Source: Prostheceraeus crozeri
Taxonomy: Eukaryota > Platyhelminthes > Polycladida > Euryleptidae
Reading direction: 5' to 3'
DNA length: 64,000 bases
NCBI GenBank assembly: GCA_907163375.1
Contig: CAJQUW010009061.1
Span: 62,001 to 126,000, forward strand
Shown: one piece after another, positions 1 through 10,344 of the stretch
Numbering within the stretch: position 1 is the first letter of the stretch
How the letters are laid out: every line of letters starts with the position of its first letter
The notes under the pieces: model-generated
What the model saw: only the letters and a program-made list of their open reading frames with translations
The model's database searches: none
What the model was told of the DNA's origin: nothing
Position numbers and translations under genes: made by a program

Positions 1-124
1 TACACTGTGTTTCGGAACGTCTATGATCGAACTTGTGTGGTTTGGTTCTGAGCACTTGGGTACGTACCGATAGACGTCCGTTGTTTGATTTTGAATGGGT
101 TTGCTCAATTGCGACTATTGTGAC
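1..124 (+). repeat. Left TIR of Polinton A
   Basis: This is the inverted copy of 20233-20356. The two copies match over 124 bp with one mismatch, at position 6. Identity stops abruptly after ...actattgtgac. Confidence 0.95.
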
Positions 125-260
125 AATTATTTTTAATGTAGCACTATTTAGATGTGAAACTTTACTGTGCAGTTATGATTTAGTTGCTCCCCAATAAGAA
201 AACCAATTCCAGAACTATGTTTAAAATGAAAAGACAAGAGATTTACAATGTAAGTTTAAT

Positions 261-551
261 TTAAGCGTGAAAAATGAATGAGGGGTGCAAATCACGTCCC
301 TCAGGCGACTCCATGATCTTCAAGAAGTCATCACACCACTCATGGAATGTCGGATTTTTACTAAAGTCATGGTCACATTCGTGTACCGGACACTTCACCG
401 GTAGTCCATTCCGCCTTTGAAGTGCAGAGACAGTCAAGGTCTTCCATAGGGCCACTTTGCAGCCGCAAGACAGATGCATGGTCATGTCCAACTGACCTCC
501 CATAATGACTTGGCTGTCATTTTGAAAATAAAATAGTGGTTTTGAGGACAT
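261..551 (-). CDS. Small Cys/His-rich protein at the left end of Polinton A
   Basis: This 96-residue ORF is the outermost gene on the left. Its middle carries CGC, then about 20 residues later CPVHECDHDF, a spacing that could bind zinc in a RING- or U-box-like way; the fold is not certain. A TATA box lies about 60 bp upstream on the minus strand, and the gene is divergent from the ORF at 776. Accessory genes next to the TIRs vary between Polintons, and I do not recognise a family. No counterpart was found in Polinton B. Confidence 0.5.
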   Translation of the reverse strand: MSSKPLFYFQNDSQVIMGGQLDMTMHLSCGCKVALWKTLTVSALQRRNGLPVKCPVHECDHDFSKNPTFHEWCDDFLKIMESPEGRDLHPSFIFHA

Positions 552-606
552 GCTTCTTGTTATGGAACGTTGAGGATAAGTACTTAACAGTTTGGAACAA
601 TGTCAT

Positions 607-694
607 CCTTTATATAGTTATATATATTCTTTAGGGAAGTTCGGTACCTCTCTGATTGGCTGTTAGGATTTCCTTTGTTTAAAAAGTATATAAG
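607..694. promoter_or_regulatory. Divergent TATA-box promoter pair
   Basis: On the minus strand TATATAAAGG (607-616) lies upstream of the 551 start. On the plus strand TATATAAG (687-694) lies about 80 bp upstream of the 776 start. Both match the TATA form seen at other end genes of the two Polintons. Confidence 0.6.
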
Positions 695-775
695 TCCGAG
701 GTTTGTACCAATTCTTATCAAAGGTTCTAATCCTCACGTTTACAAGTTACAATTATTTTAAATCTACAAGTCATA

Positions 776-1240
776 ATGGATCGCAAACAGAAAGCCGCAG
801 TTGAGAACGGTACTGCTGATCGTACCACTTCGCCAGTGGAACGTACCAGTACACCTCCCCAATCTCCGATGGAGCGATCGACAACACCAAACGAGGAGCC
901 GGTGGTGTTCACCCAAGCCCCTGCATCGCCCGACTACTCGAGTGATGAGGATAGTGACGTATCAATTGAGACGATGCGTCACATGAATAAGAAGTCCATG
1001 CGAACGCCACTTTATGGACGGGTCACGGTCAAAGTCAAGAACGCCCCGAAAAAGTATCACACCAAACGGGTGTTCATGAGGATGGAGCCGAACGAGCGGA
1101 ACCTCACAACCGCTCTCGAATTTTCGGTCATCGACCTTGACACACCACGTCGCTGTCCCTGTGCGCCCAAGAAGACCAGGATCCATGTGCAAGTGGACTT
1201 GAAAAAACTTGTACCCTTTCCTTACCTTGATGACATTTAG
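776..1240 (+). CDS. Pro/Thr/Ser-rich protein of unknown function
   Basis: This 154-residue ORF has a low-complexity first half rich in Pro, Thr, Ser and Glu, including SSDEDSD. A basic, more ordered second half contains CPCAPKK near the C terminus. A TATA box at 687 and the ATG at 776 support the start. Polinton B has a small Thr/Pro-rich ORF in the comparable place (49877), but similarity is limited to composition. Function unknown. Confidence 0.5.
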   Translation: MDRKQKAAVENGTADRTTSPVERTSTPPQSPMERSTTPNEEPVVFTQAPASPDYSSDEDSDVSIETMRHMNKKSMRTPLYGRVTVKVKNAPKKYHTKRVFMRMEPNERNLTTALEFSVIDLDTPRRCPCAPKKTRIHVQVDLKKLVPFPYLDDI

Positions 1241-1485
1241 TGTGTTTTTTCTTAATCTCTTTATTTAATATTTATTTGTATATATGAACAGACTTGTTTT
1301 ATCATTTCACAAATCGGTCTTCAATTAAGGTCTGAATGGGAAAGGGGAATAACTATCTACAATTAATGATGTTCAATAACTGAATTGAAACAAAAAAATC
1401 AAGTATGAAGACTTCAACTTGAAATAAATAGGAACATATAACTTTTAAAGAAACAGTTATGTTGTTAATTTTAAAATGCTTGTAG

Positions 1486-1806
1486 CAGTCCAGGATGATA
1501 TCATACATGTGTCATACACGACACCATAAGAATGAGAATGAAAAGACCTTTAGAATGATATAAGGTATGTACCTATTCGATGGGAAAATCCTAGTTGTAT
1601 GCAACTGTATGCAAGCAGACAAATGTTAGATTTTTAAATTCACTAAGTTTTTAGCCCATTCTTTAAAGACATGTAGCTGTCTAGTTATATGTCATACATG
1701 TGACATACAATACACCATTAGAATCAGCATGAAAAGAGCATTCGAATGATATATTGTATGTACCCATTTGATGAAAAAATCCTAGTTGTATGCATCTGTA
1801 TGCAAC
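1486..1806. repeat. Diverged tandem duplication, period about 187 bp
   Basis: Two copies (about 1486-1615 and 1673-1806) share the order catacatgtg(t/a)catac, then gaatgatat, then aaatcctagttgtatgca, with scattered differences. Function unknown. Confidence 0.75.
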
Positions 1807-1943
1807 TTGAAAAATTCCAAGTTTTTTTACAAAAATGACTAAGTTTACAAATTTTCAAAGTTAAAGTTTTACAACTAAAAATGACCATAATATACAAACC
1901 TCTACACTTGACCTTGACCTCAGACCTGACCTTGACCTTTGAC

Positions 1944-2007
1944 CTTCATACACTTCATACACTTCATACACTTCATACACTTCATACACTTCATACACTT
2001 CATACAC
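1944..2007. repeat. 9-bp minisatellite (cttcataca)n
   Basis: About seven perfect copies of cttcataca are followed directly by a G run of about 13. Confidence 0.95.
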
Positions 2008-2026
2008 GGCGGGGGGGGGGGGCCTC

Positions 2027-2120
2027 AAAATTTCTCGGGCGCTTCGCGCCCTCGAAATTTTTCGGATTATATAGTAAATAAATTTTCGAGTGCGCTTCGC
2101 GCACTCGAAAATTTATTTAC
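2027..2120. repeat. Two adjacent GC-cored hairpins
   Basis: Positions 2074-2095 and 2099-2120 form a perfect 22-bp inverted repeat with a 3-base ttc loop. Just before it, 2027-2042 and 2046-2061 form a similar 16-bp stem with two mismatches and the same ttc loop. Both have A/T-rich outer and GC-rich inner stems around cgcttcgcg. As palindromes they cannot be assigned to a strand. Confidence 0.9.
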
Positions 2121-2157
2121 CCATGGGTTCCGGGTGCCATAGATACTCTTCTTGCTT

Positions 2158-2270
2158 CCCTAACCCTAACCTTAACCCTAACCCTAACCCTAACCCTAAC
2201 CCTAACCCTAACCCTAACCTTAACCCTAACCCTAACCTTAACCCTAACCCTAACCCTTAACCCTAACCTA
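2158..2270. repeat. Interstitial telomere-like repeat (ccctaa)n
   Basis: About 18 hexamers of ccctaa occur with occasional ccttaa variants. This is the C-rich strand of the TTAGGG metazoan telomere repeat. It is internal to a Polinton, so it is not a chromosome end. Confidence 0.95.
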
Positions 2271-2276
2271 GTATTT

Positions 2277-2395
2277 TAATTTGATTATTTGAATTTTGGC
2301 GCGAAATTCAAATTTTCGAAAAAATCTTTAAATTTGATTATTCGAATTTTGGCGCGAAATTTGAATTTTCGAAATTTAGCGCTTAATTCAAATTT
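2277..2395. repeat. Tandem AT-rich repeat with ggcgcgaaatt core
   Basis: Two copies of about 53-55 bp share ttgattatt(t/c)gaatttt and ggcgcgaaatt, each partly self-complementary (aatttt/aaaatt arms). Confidence 0.8.
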
Positions 2396-2770
2396 TAATG
2401 TTCTATTCAAACCACACGTTTTATAACTTCAAATATGAATCATTATATGACTATTAATAATAACATGTATATCAAATAATACATCAGTCCATCAGTTCAT
2501 ATTACTTTGAATTCACTCTACTGTTTACATGTAGAAATCTTTCAACACATATGATGGCACTTCCATTTCTAAGGTTAAAAATAAACCAGCTGTTCCAATT
2601 CTTGTTTGAGTTATCAATTTTGTTTAACCGTACCAATTCCAAGATGTGATGTCATAAGGTCTTTGTTCATAGTTGCTTTGTCAATTTCATATATAAAGAA
2701 GTTGCACACAACGAATTTTCACTCATTTTCAAATTATTTAGTGTCCATAACAGACGTCGTTCTTCGTTCC

Positions 2771-3443
2771 TCCGTTCTCCGGTTCTTATTACAATTCTGA
2801 AGTGAGTTTCATTGTCATGTTGTGCTACTTTATAGGATATTCGGGAGTAGGAACTTTATTAAGTTTTTATAACCAAATAGCTTTAAATATAGAAGCTTGG
2901 GGTTTTAGGATAGGAACACTTTATGTTATATTATTAGCCATGTTTTTTTTTAATTTTTCATCCTATATTAAGTCACTGAGCGAGAGACATGAATATATCA
3001 GTTTAAATGTAAGTGTATTTGATTCAACAAGATTTTCACAGTTTGTTTATAAATAAAAGATACCTAAATAAAGCCTTCATCCATTTTAAATATTCAGTCT
3101 GTCATCTGCTAACAGATGTATAAAATTCAAACTTGTTTAATTAAACAAATTGAGGATTGGTTGAAATTTTCGAAATTTCACTTTCATTTCATCAAATTAA
3201 TTTCGAAATTAAATAATTTCAAGACAGCTACTTGTAAATTTCAACTCTTTCTATGAGCAAACCGTTTTCGAATGAAAATTAAACTTTCGACTTTCGGTTT
3301 CAATTTCAACTTCAGATTTCAAATCTTTCTAAGATTTATTCAATATCAAGTTAGTACTTCATAATGTTTTGTTGGTGATATATAAATGAGTTCTCATTTA
3401 ATAAGAGATAAAATTATAATCAAATTTTTTTTCCTCCACAGAG
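2771..3443 (+). other. Possible 5' leader exon and intron of the zinc/coiled-coil gene
   Basis: A donor-like gtgagt follows the segment ending near 2798. A pyrimidine-rich acceptor ending in cacag lies at about 3441, directly before the ATG of the next gene. This fits a non-coding first exon joined to the first coding exon. The 84-residue open frame at 2802-3056 falls inside this possible intron and is hydrophobic; I treat it as chance. Confidence 0.4.
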
Positions 3444-5471
3444 ATGGTCCGACAAGAGAGTCTTGCACGACAGCGCCTAATTTTTCATTTCTGTGAAACG
3501 TGCAAAATACCCGTTCGACATGCTAATAAGAGCGGCCACAAGAACTGTATCTTCAAAAGTGAATGCACGTATCTGTACTGCCTAACCTGCAAGTCATATA
3601 AACGGAGTACTGAAAAGGTTAATACCGAAGCCTCTAAGGCATTCATTGAGAAACATACACCATGTGCTCAACAAAATGGGAGGAAGGGAATCAACCTCAC
3701 CTCAAAGGCTGAAAAGAGGAGGTTGGAGCGGTTATTTCAAAAGGAGAGGCCGATGGAAGGTGTCCTTTCACAGGTTGATGAGCCTACAGCAATAAAGAAA
3801 CCTATCAAGTCCCGAGCCCCAAAGAAAGCCCCCAAGTCACGACAGTTCATCGATGACACCTTAAGCGATTTTGAGGTGAGTTCTACCAATCATACATAAA
3901 ACCTTCAAAGGATAGCTTCTTAAATCCGAATAAATTAATTATTGGTCCATTATACATAAAAACATATATCGTTTAATCATTTCAGGATAATGATGAGATG
4001 CCTCCTCCTAAGAAGACCAAGGTCTTAATTCAGAAAAAGATCGTCACTAAAAATGTGAGAATACATTTACTCCATTAATTATTCTATCATGTAAAAAGTA
4101 TTTCAACATTGTCACAACATTTCAGAGTGAGTTGCCTCAACAGAATTGTATCAGTTTTGAAGAGGAGAAAGCGGCTGAATGCTTGAGAAATGTAAGTATT
4201 AAAGTTATTCATTAGCTCTTTATGCGAAATTGAATATGTTCTTTTCTTCAGCTGTTTACAGGTGTGAACAGTATACCCCGTTTGCCTACACCGGAGAAGA
4301 TGTGTCTTCCTAGTCCCGTAAGTGTCATTGTTTAGTTATTTGTCAATAATATTTCTCAATGCATGAAGTATTTCCAAGAACATGTATGCTTCTCAATGAG
4401 TTGCGAACATGTTATATTATTTTTCTCTGCAGGTTGCGCCTTCGCTGTCCCTCAGGAAGCATCGAAGTTTCCTTTCGACGCCAGCGACCAGTACATCGGT
4501 GGAAGAGAATGAGGAAAAGCCGTATCCTATTCGGGAGTCCTCATCAGAGGACGATGAAACCTCATCAGCGACTTCATCTGATGAGGAAACGTCGTCAGCG
4601 ACTTCTTCCCCGACATCTTCTTCCGATGAGGATGATGATCCTGTTACAAATGTAAGTATCAAAGTTGGTCAACTGCATGAGTACAGAATTTTCTATTAAA
4701 ATATGTTTTTTGTTTGTAATAGATTGATTTATCTTTTAGAATGACTCGTTGCCCCGTGAGACGGAGGTTGGAACCGATCAGAAGGTCACAATCCAGCCGG
4801 AGGTAAGAGAAATTCACTTTTGTATCTCATCAATGGTAAAATGCTAAATAGATGATAAACAATTGTTTCTTTCGATTACAGGACTCCGCGATGTGTGCAT
4901 CTCAGGAGGAAGTCTCGTTCAGCCACATCCGGGCTTCTCCGAGCTGGAGTGTGCGCCTTCCATTATCGCCGATGATGACACTGGCTCCTTCCTCTTCGAT
5001 CCCAGCCGCAGCTCCTTCCTCTCCGATCCCAGCCGCAGCTCCTTCCTCTGTCCGATCCCAGCCGCAGATCCTTCCCCTCACGCTGCTGCGCCCGCACCTC
5101 CAGCTGCTCTCCCTGTCAGGCAGTATGATGAGGATCTCGACGCGACAGCAGAGGTACAAGACGTTGAGGTGCAACTCCGTCGTTGCCAAGAGCGCCTAAA
5201 GGAAGTTGAGGCCCGCGAGGCTAAGTTGGAGGAGGACAATAGAGGTTTGATTGAGTCTCTAAGAAATATTACTCAATCAAACCTCCTGTTGGCCTCCCAA
5301 GTAACCACCAGCCAACAGCATAACAAAGAAACGCTTGTGCACCTCGAATGCTCCCAAAATGGCATCAGAAGAGTGCGCCTTACGAGGATGGACGATTTGG
5401 GTGGCTGTAGTGACAGCTGCAGTCACCTAAAACTCTACCATAGTGGTATTGTTAAATGTGTCAAACTGTAA
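3444..5471 (+). CDS. Intron-rich zinc-binding, acidic, coiled-coil protein of Polinton A
   Basis: The locus is a series of about seven open segments bounded by consensus GT and AG ends with short introns of roughly 60-100 bp, so it is probably spliced. The first segment encodes a Cys/His-rich head (CETC, HKNC, YCLTC, HTPC) followed by a Lys/Arg-rich stretch. Middle segments are Ser/Glu/Asp-rich (SSDEDDD). The last segment has a Pro/Ala/Ser repeat region and then a predicted coiled coil (about 5150-5330, rich in Glu, Leu and Arg). Polinton B has a gene of the same architecture at 51340-52539. A structural or regulatory DNA-binding role is a guess. Confidence 0.6.
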
Positions 5472-5608
5472 CTTTATTACTTTAACTTTTATTTTCTTCT
5501 TTTTTGAAAAAAAAATAATTGTTGAAATTGTATGTGTTTTGTCTTTACAACAGATCGGAACATACGGTATTGGCTGGTGATGACGCTGACGTCATTAGCT
5601 GGTAGATG

Positions 5609-5616
5609 TATATAAG
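5609..5616 (+). promoter_or_regulatory. TATA box of Polinton A PolB
   Basis: TATATAAG lies 32 bp before the PolB ATG, followed by a short A/T/C-rich leader. The spacing implies a very short 5' untranslated region. Confidence 0.7.
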
Positions 5617-5647
5617 GGCTTGCTAATTTCAATCCTCATCAATAATC

Positions 5648-8600
5648 ATGGTTGTCTGTACCAAGTGTGGAAAAGTGTTCACTCTCATAGGCAATTTGCA
5701 ACGACATGAAAAATTTTGTAAGTTAGGAAAAACGTATCAATGTAGCAAGTGTCCATATAAGACGAATAGGATGGATAATCTTAAGAGGCATAAACTTGTA
5801 TGTAATAATAAACCGAATGATGGCATAATAGAGCCAAATTCAAATAATCAAAATAGATCTACTTCTAAGCCAACAACCAGCGCTTCAACTAACATACAAA
5901 ACTTTATGCAATACTGCTCTCGGTGTGGCAAAACGTATAACTCTATAAGTAGATTTCGACAGCATATGAATGTACATAACACAAATAGTGAGATGAATAT
6001 GCATAATAACTATGGAACTGTTAGTCTCAGCGAAAGCGCACTCAATGGCCATGCACGTGTGTATGATATCACGCCAACAACACCTACTGTGGACATAACA
6101 TCATTCTTAGAAAGCATGCGTTCCATGTTAGGGAATTTAGTGTCTGACTTACTAAGGAGCTATCAATTGCGCGGTCGTCTGATTGCACAAATTCGTTATG
6201 TCCGTTCTAATCCTCAAGAAGAAGAAACTTTTCTCGCACACTTTACCTCATCATCCTCAAACTATATTTATGACTATGATGCTTGGTTTCAGGATCATCT
6301 AAATAGTCTAATAAATCATATTGAAGCCTTCACAAAAAAGGGTAGCAATTGGATTATAGATGATGTACAAAATATAGAGTTCAATGTAATAACAAGTCCA
6401 ATACTGTCAGGTGGACAATCATTTCCTCTACCAAAGAAGTTAAAAACCTCTAAAGCTGTCATTAATGTTAATTCAAATGCAAATGATTGCTTCCTATATG
6501 CAGTTTTATCAATATTGCATTATAATGAAGTACCTTATTCAAGGAATGAAGTAAAATCATATAGTGAGTGGACATCTGAGCTAAATATGGAAGGCATTTC
6601 CACACCAGTATCAATCAAAGATATTCCAAAATTTGAGAAAAATAATGATATTAAAATTAACATTCACTTTTATGAAAAGGGACTCAAAGGTGTTCGTTAC
6701 AATAGTAACTTTACTGGTAGGCAAACGGTTAATATTTTGCTAATTCTAAACAATGGAGCAGCACACTATTGTGGAATTATAAAGCTGTCAAGATTGTATA
6801 GGAGAACTTTAAAAAGACATAAATACTTCTGCGAAAGATGCACTCAGTCATTCACATATAAAACAACACTAGAACGACACTTCCAGTTTTGTATTCGAGG
6901 AAAAGCACAAATAGAAAAAATGCCATCGGATCTAAAAGTACTAACAAGTAGCATGGAATATCAACTAAGTCCTCCTTTAGTAATTTATGCAGATATAGAG
7001 TGCTACATTGATAACAAAATACATAAACCTGCGGCCATTGGAGTTTATCATGTCTGGCATAATGCGCTTCAATCAAAATTTGAAAACAAGTATTACCTCT
7101 TTGAGGGAGAAAATTGCATTATTAGTTTCTTGCACCACTTAGAAACTGTAGCCCAAGACTTATATGACAACCAATGTGCAACAACTAGGCAGCCAATGTC
7201 ACTGTCAGCGGATGAAAAAGCACGCCACGAGAATGCAGAATGTTGCAACAAATGTAAATTGAAATTCAGCGATGAAGTCATAAAAGTTCGTGATCATGAT
7301 CATATCACCGGATGACATAGTCAAACATTATGTAGGAAATGCAATCTCCGGTTAAGACTTAACAGACGGGAGCTCCCCATATTTTTCCACAATTTTAAAA
7401 ATTATGATAGTCACATCGTTTGCTATAAAGCGATTGGAAGAATGAAGTCTTGGAAATTAGATGTTGTAGCAGCAACTGCTGAAAAATATATAACTTTATC
7501 CGCCAGTGTCCCTGTAAATGAATACAAAGGGAAGACAGTATACTTTAAGCTAAAATTCTTAGACTCATATCAATTTCTAAGTGCATCCTTGAGTGAATTA
7601 GCCAAGGGTTTGCAAACGTATGAGCATGTGGAGACATTAAGGGTAGAATTTCCACAATTAAGTGATAATGTTTTATATCAGAAGGGAGTGTTTCCATATT
7701 CATACTTCAAAAACTTAAACACGTTGACGGAAGACTGTCTACCACCACAATTTGAATTCTATAATGATCTTACTCGTGAGCACTGTTCCGATAGTGAATA
7801 TGAACACGCTAACAAGGCGTGGATTGAATTTAATTGTAGCACATTTGGTGATTACATGCTGGCATATCTGAAGTTAGATGTTTTATTGTTGGCAGACATA
7901 TTTGAAGTGTTTAGAGCATTGAGTCAACGTGAGGATGAAGTCGACCCTGTACATTTTGTCAGTCTCCCACATCTTAGCTTTACCTCAGCACTAAATTTCT
8001 CTTCCAATGATCCCCCACACTACATACAAGATGAAAATATGTACAATCTATTTGAACGAGGAATTAGAGGGGGTATGACTTTCACCAACATTCACCGAGC
8101 GCGTGCACGCATTGAAGAATTAGGAAATAATACACATGAAAGTCGATATTTGACCTACTTAGATGTTAATAACCTTTACGGTTCTTCACTCAGTAGGAAT
8201 CTACCCCACTCAAATTTCAAATGGTTGAATGAAAGTGAATTAGATAATTTTTTAATTAAAGAAAATGTTCAAAATATAGATGATGATGGTGAAATCGGCT
8301 ACATTTTTGATTTAGATTTAGAGTATCCTGCAGCCATTCATGATGACACTGCCGATTTCCCATTAGCTCCAGAAATGCAGATGATTGAAAAGAGAATGTT
8401 TTCACACTATATGAAAAATCTATATGAAAAAGTAAGACCAAATACACATTTTTCTTCTATCAAGAAACTTCTGCTCCATCAATTTGATAGGGAAAATTAT
8501 GTAGTCCACTACTCAATTTTAAAATTTTACTTGACCATGGGCATGAGAATCAAGAAGATTCATAGTGGCATAAAATTCACACAAAAGCCTTGGTTAAAAA

Positions 8601-9504
8601 TATACATTGATATGAACTCTCAAAAGAGGGCTCAATCAAACACTGACTTCGAAAAGTTATTCTACAAATTGAAAAATAATTCTTTATATGGTAAAACAAT
8701 GGAAAATGTAAGGAGAAGGAAAAAATTTAAACTAGTCAACAATGAGAAACAACTACTGAAATTGTCAAATCATCCTCTCTATGTTCAACACAAAATATTT
8801 GATGAAGATCTGGTTGGTATGGAAATGTACAAACCTTCAATAGTTTTAAATAATTAATATATGTTGGTCAAGCAGTACTTGACTATAGTAAGTTGGAAAT
8901 GTATCAATTATATTACAATGATCTAAAAGGGTGTCCACTGATAAATAGAACGCGGCTTTGTGGAGGTGATACCGCCAGTTTCTTCCTATGTTTATATACA
9001 TCACCATCTGTCCGTCTGGAAGATATACTTCTATACTTCGGTGAAAAGTTCGACTCTTCAAACTATGACAGTCATCACCGACTATACTCAACTACAAACA
9101 AAGCTAGATTAGGTTGTTTTAAGGATGAGTGTGCTGGAAAGTTGCTTGAGGAAATGATCCTACTAAAACCGAAAATGTATTCCATGAAATATCTAGACTC
9201 TACGAATCATAGCATCAAACGTGCAAAAGGAATTCAGAGAGCAGCAGTTAAAAAATTGAAACATGATGACTATAGGAGTGTCTATTATAGTGAGAATGAT
9301 ACAACTGAAGATATGACAATTATAAATTCAAAAAATCACATAGTTAGCACAAAATCATTTAGGAAGCGAGGTCTTTCACTTTGGGAGGATAAGCGCTGTT
9401 GGCTGGATAAAAATTTATCATTACCATATGGACACTACAGCCTAGGTCTTCCCCCACCGTCGAAGAGAAGGAGATGCCTTCCTGTCACAGGTGATGTAGA
9501 ATAA
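5648..9504 (+). pseudogene. POLB: Protein-primed DNA polymerase B of Polinton A (broken)
   Basis: This is the replicative polymerase of the element. Three C2H2-like fingers open the protein (CTKC, CSKC, CSRC with spaced HxxxC/H). A Polinton-specific N-terminal module follows, including a NDCFLYAVLSILHY segment near 6.48 kb. The proofreading exonuclease shows YADIEC near 6.98 kb and YLKLDV near 7.87 kb. Polymerase motif A (DVNNLYG) is near 8.17 kb, motif B (KNNSLYGKT) near 8.68 kb, and the motif C region near 8.96 kb. Gene length matches full Polinton POLB. The coding sequence is open except for a few breaks. An AATAAA lies just after the end. Confidence 0.93.
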
Positions 9505-9551
9505 GTATAAATAAAAACAATATAATATTCCACTTGTAATAGATCTTGCGA

Positions 9552-9721
9552 TTGCTGCATCTTCCGACATGTAGCAACACTTACTAATACATAAGTAGTC
9601 TTACTAAAATTGAAATTTCTACATCTTTCCGATATGTAGAAATGATTACTAATAAATAGGTAGTCCTAATGTGAATGAATATGTGAAGAATTTGTACTCA
9701 ACATCATTCCGATATGTTGAG
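9552..9721 (+). repeat. Array of three hairpins with conserved TTCCGA loop
   Basis: Hairpin 1 is 9552-9577 (9-bp stem with one G-T pair, loop cttccgac). Hairpin 2 is 9615-9643 (perfect 10-bp stem, loop ctttccgat). Hairpin 3 is 9697-9721 (8-bp stem, loop cattccgat). Stem sequences differ but stay paired, the base next to the loop is always CAT/ATG, and the spacer after hairpins 1 and 2 repeats too (ttactaata, tagtc). The array sits between PolB and the next gene. It could act as RNA structure or as a protein-binding site. Confidence 0.75.
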
Positions 9722-9783
9722 CTAACAAAATAACAAACTTTAGGCAAACATTAAACCTAAATTTGAAACATAGCTTTCCGAAC

Positions 9784-10344
9784 ATGCCTCATTACATTAG
9801 AACATGGAAACTTAGTGACGTTCAAAACGTTCACATAACAAATTCTAAAAGAATAGCATTTCGTCATTCAATAGCAAATAGTGATCGAAAACATCGTGGC
9901 GTTTGCATTAGTATTGACTCATTGCCTTCACTGAAAGACTTTGCGGATCTCATTGACAACCATAAGACTCGGATCAAGATTCCCCTCGATGACAAGGTAT
10001 GGATAAAGTGTGATTCATCAGTCAAACTATACGTCTGTTCACCAAAACGTGAAGATGTTGAATATCGATTTTTTCGTTTCAGTGACGTCACATGGGAAAC
10101 CTTTACAAGGGAGATACTACCACAGATAACGTCATTCATTAAAGATGGAGGACATCAAACGGTTGGAAGTTGTAAATCGGATGTTAACTACAAAAGCAAG
10201 GTCAAAACTCAATCTACAAGAGATCGAGAGGAATATACCCAACCGAAAACAATGGTTACTGATAAAACGCAAATTGAAGCCGACAACGAGCTTACATCTT
10301 GGAAGACCCTCAATGTTAACATGGAGGATTCAGAGGAAGGATAG
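9784..10344 (+). CDS. Conserved Polinton protein overlapping the TBP-like gene (possibly PC4-like)
   Basis: This ORF of about 186 residues is taken from the first ATG (MPHYIRTWKL). It resembles the Polinton B proteins at 32143-32742 and 32765-33121: a WKL opening, a strand-rich segment, then a helix (SLPSLKDFADLI), then a second similar unit ending in a Trp-containing helix (TWETFTREILPQI). Strands followed by such a helix recall PC4-type cofactors, but this is a pattern impression only. The 3' end overlaps the TBP-like ORF by 200 bp in another frame. Confidence 0.6.
   Translation: MPHYIRTWKLSDVQNVHITNSKRIAFRHSIANSDRKHRGVCISIDSLPSLKDFADLIDNHKTRIKIPLDDKVWIKCDSSVKLYVCSPKREDVEYRFFRFSDVTWETFTREILPQITSFIKDGGHQTVGSCKSDVNYKSKVKTQSTRDREEYTQPKTMVTDKTQIEADNELTSWKTLNVNMEDSEEG

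Larger units (their letters stand above)
1241..2770. other. Non-coding repeat-rich stretch of Polinton A
   Basis: I see no gene. The stretch holds a diverged tandem duplication, a 9-bp minisatellite, a poly-G run, two hairpins, telomere-like hexamers and a gcgc-centred repeat, each listed separately. Open frames here come from the simple repeats. Confidence 0.7.

Noticed and set aside
1881-2142. Open frames across the cttcataca array
   Set aside because: They encode simple repeated peptides produced by the 9-bp repeat.
2158-2270. Chromosome end
   Set aside because: The telomere-like tract is short, imperfect and inside a Polinton with unique sequence on both sides.
4417-4662. Acidic minus-strand frame
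   Set aside because: It is the complement of the Ser/Glu-rich exon of the zinc/coiled-coil gene.
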